Positions 62,220 to 64,000 of a stretch of 64,000 bases of DNA are shown here, piece by piece; within the stretch, counting starts at the first letter, position 1, and each line of letters opens with the position of its first letter. Below the pieces are notes generated by a model. The model was not told the origin of the DNA and ran no database searches. It saw nothing but the letters and a program-made list of their open reading frames with translations. Made by a program: the position numbers and the translations under genes. Origin of the DNA: Tolypothrix sp. PCC 7712 (GTDB lineage Bacteria > Cyanobacteriota > Cyanobacteriia > Cyanobacteriales > Nostocaceae); contig NZ_CP063785.1 in the NCBI RefSeq assembly GCF_025860405.1, positions 4,464,001 to 4,528,000 on the forward strand, given 5' to 3'.

Positions 62220-62930
62220 ATGGAAGTGATGAAGCGTATCCTGCGGGTGTTTCGCGCTAACCTTAATAGTTTAATCGGCAGTACGGAAGATCCAGAGAAG
62301 GTTCTGGAACAAACCGTCTTAGAGATGCAAGAAAACTTGATGCAACTACGGCGAGGAGTAGCACAAGCGATCGCCATCCAAAAACGTACCGAACGACAAG
62401 CTGCTGCGGCTGATTCTACAGCCGAAGAATGGTATCGTCGCGCGCAACTGGCTCTACAACAAGGTAACGAACCTCTCGCCAAAGAAGCTCTCACTAAACG
62501 CCGAGTTTACCAAGAAACTGCCAAAACTCTTTCTGAACAAAGGTTAGAGCAAAATACTTTGGTGGATAAACTCAAACAGGATATGCGGACGCTGGAATTA
62601 AAAATATCCGAAGCTAAAACCAAAAAGGATATGTTTATTGCCCGCGCCCGTTCTGCAGAAGCATCCGCCAAGCTGCAAGAAATGCTCAACGGAGTTTCCT
62701 CAACCAGCAGTCTCAATGCATTTGAGCGTATGGAAGACAAAGTTTTGCAAATAGAAGCCCAATCAGAAGCTATAGCGCAACTGGGTGGCGACGATCTGCA
62801 AAAGAAATTTGCTTCATTAGAATCTAGCAATGACATTGATGCTGAACTAGCAGCAATGAAAATGCAGGTTTTTGATGATGCAAATAACACACCATCACAA
62901 CAACAGCTACCCAAAAATCAAGACTCTTGA
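62220..62930 (+). CDS. PspA/IM30 family protein (PspA-like paralog)
   Basis: 236 aa, almost wholly alpha-helical. N-terminal amphipathic helix (MKRILRVFRANLNSLIG) followed by DPEKVLEQTVLEMQENLMQL, the ESCRT-III-like PspA core. It ends after helix six, without the extra C-terminal helix found in the next gene. GGAGAG precedes ATG 62220 (ATG 62229 is an alternative). It forms rings or rods that stabilise membranes under stress. Tandem with the vipp1-like gene (163-bp gap); clearly a duplication pair. Confidence 0.92.
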   Translation: MEVMKRILRVFRANLNSLIGSTEDPEKVLEQTVLEMQENLMQLRRGVAQAIAIQKRTERQAAAADSTAEEWYRRAQLALQQGNEPLAKEALTKRRVYQETAKTLSEQRLEQNTLVDKLKQDMRTLELKISEAKTKKDMFIARARSAEASAKLQEMLNGVSSTSSLNAFERMEDKVLQIEAQSEAIAQLGGDDLQKKFASLESSNDIDAELAAMKMQVFDDANNTPSQQQLPKNQDS

Positions 62931-63093
62931 TCGTTGGGCAATTACTGAGGCGGGAGTATATCTTAACAATTAAGGGGTGTTGGGAGGTACTGTTCCAGAC
63001 CGGAAAGATTACATTGGAATAAGTAGCTATTAAACAGTAAAAAGCTTAACTGTCCAACAAATTGCGTAAACAACACAAGGAAAAAACAAAGTT

Positions 63094-63882
63094 ATGGGAT
63101 TATTTGATCGAATTAAGCGAGTAGTCAGTGCCAATCTCAACGACCTGGTAAATAAAGCAGAAGATCCGGAAAAAATGCTGGAACAAGCCATCCTGGAAAT
63201 GCAGGAAGACTTAGTACAGCTGCGTCAGGGTGTTGCCCAAGCGATCGCGGCACAAAAACGCACTGAGAAACAGTACAATGATGCCCAAAATGAAATTAAT
63301 AAGTGGCAACGCAATGCCCAACTAGCCCTACAAAAAGGTGATGAAAATCTAGCACGGCAAGCCCTAGAACGTAAAAAAACTTACACTGAAACTGGCACTG
63401 CGCTGAAAACTAGCTTAGATCAACAAAGTGGGCAAGTTGAAACCCTCAAGCGCAACCTCATCCAGCTAGAAAGCAAGATTTCTGAGGCTAAAACCAAGAA
63501 AGAAATGCTCAAAGCCCGGATTACCACCGCCAAAGCCCAAGAACAACTGCAAGGTATGGTGCGGGGTATGAATACCAGCAGTGCAATGGCGGCTTTTGAG
63601 CGCATGGAAGAAAAAGTCCTGATGCAAGAAGCTAGGGCGCAGTCAGCAGGAGAATTAGCTGGTGCTGATTTAGAAAGTCAATTTGCACAGTTGGAAGCTG
63701 GTAGTGATGTTGACGATGAATTAGCAGCCCTAAAAGCCCAAATGACCTTAGGCCCTGCTAGTTCAGCCAATCAACCCGCACTACCACCTCAAACACCCCA
63801 ACAACAAAGCACACAGCCGAAACCCAATGAAGTGGTGGATGCTGAGTTGGAGTCTTTACGCAAGCAATTGGATCAGATGTAA
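63094..63882 (+). CDS. vipp1: Vipp1/IM30 thylakoid membrane-maintenance protein
   Basis: 262 aa PspA/IM30 protein. N-terminal helix MGLFDRIKRVVSANLNDLVN, core DPEKMLEQAILEMQEDLVQL, and a Pro/Gln-rich linker (about 222-247) leading to the C-terminal helix VVDAELESLRKQLDQM that distinguishes Vipp1 from PspA. Required for thylakoid biogenesis and membrane repair in cyanobacteria and chloroplasts; GTP/ATP hydrolysis and ESCRT-III-like remodelling are reported. AAGGAAAAAAC precedes the ATG at some distance. Terminator hairpin 27 bp after the stop. Confidence 0.92.
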   Translation: MGLFDRIKRVVSANLNDLVNKAEDPEKMLEQAILEMQEDLVQLRQGVAQAIAAQKRTEKQYNDAQNEINKWQRNAQLALQKGDENLARQALERKKTYTETGTALKTSLDQQSGQVETLKRNLIQLESKISEAKTKKEMLKARITTAKAQEQLQGMVRGMNTSSAMAAFERMEEKVLMQEARAQSAGELAGADLESQFAQLEAGSDVDDELAALKAQMTLGPASSANQPALPPQTPQQQSTQPKPNEVVDAELESLRKQLDQM

Positions 63883-63908
63883 TATCTTCACCAAACTGAT
63901 GAAAGCTC

Positions 63909-63936
63909 ATCCCACGCCCTTTGGTTGTGGGATTTT
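63909..63936 (+). terminator. Intrinsic terminator after vipp1
   Basis: ATCCCAC (63909-63915) pairs with GTGGGAT (63927-63933), followed by TTTTG. Confidence 0.6.
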
Positions 63937-63942
63937 GTATCT

Positions 63943-63985
63943 GGGGGGACTGGGGATTGGGGATTGGGGATTGGGGATTGGGGGA
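63943..63985. repeat. GGGGATT heptamer array
   Basis: GGGGACT and GGGGATT units in tandem after the vipp1 terminator, running into GGGGGAAAGGGG at the window end. Confidence 0.88.
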
Positions 63986-64000
63986 AAGGGGAAAAGGGAA

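Noticed and set aside
1..64000. tRNA, rRNA, tmRNA or riboswitch genes
   Set aside because: None recognised on reading through both strands; a covariance-model search could still find one, so absence is not proven.

Overview
The window reads as chromosome of a filamentous, probably heterocyst-forming cyanobacterium (Nostocales). Three things suggest this: very many HIP1 octamers (GCGATCGC), dense heptameric and palindromic intergenic repeats of the Nostoc/Anabaena kind, and gene families typical of the group (multi-PAS hybrid kinases, an AMIN-domain PilQ, Vipp1, a Ser/Thr-kinase/AAA/GAF/histidine-kinase giant). I saw no rRNA, tRNA, CRISPR array, phage module or complete transposase.

Layout. 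1-822 is the 3' part of a saccharopine-dehydrogenase-like gene. 1079-11774 holds two very large hybrid histidine kinases on the minus strand. The first carries a GAF domain with both cysteines of a DXCF-type cyanobacteriochrome. Between them are a small hypothetical gene and repeat-rich DNA. 12238-14703 is a GH31 alpha-glucosidase interrupted in frame by repeat DNA. 15326-18248 has an MFS relic cut by a nested MITE, then a divergent NarL-type regulator / receiver-kinase pair. 18392-20971 has a SemiSWEET-like protein, a DUF3445 protein and an FMN split-barrel protein. 21172-26509 is the type IV pilus operon pilM-pilN-pilO-pilQ. 26651-31134 has a sugar-type ABC binding lipoprotein, an aldo/keto reductase and an S41 protease. 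31434-41584 (minus) has a Rieske fusion protein, then a signalling operon: multi-kinase, FIST sensor, histidine kinase.

41895-48406 is a catabolic-looking cluster, unusual for a cyanobacterium: a hydantoinase-like amidohydrolase, two paralogous alpha/beta-hydrolase-fold proteins, a frameshifted ABM-like protein, a BKACE-family enzyme, a RidA-family protein and an HpcH/HpaI aldolase. Several members lack their family's signature catalytic residues. The cluster diverges from the multi-kinase/FIST operon, so a sensing-plus-metabolism unit is possible.

48725-59972 is mostly housekeeping and small accessory genes: hisS, two L,D-transpeptidases, a KDPG aldolase, a PhnD-like protein without a signal peptide, a Cache/HAMP kinase, a UPF0175/DUF3368 toxin-antitoxin-like pair, a DUF937 protein with a calcium-loop-like tail, and a pentapeptide-repeat protein. 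60743-63882 has a membrane-anchored SPOR-like protein and a tandem pspA/vipp1 pair (envelope and thylakoid maintenance).

A recurring theme is repeat invasion. A MITE with CATTGGTGTCAAC ends and 9-bp target duplications sits inside a second palindromic element at several loci, and an unoccupied site is present. Intergenic repeats have also entered coding frames (GH31, and the GAF domain of the multi-kinase). Protein assignments rest on family motifs read by eye; no database search was possible.
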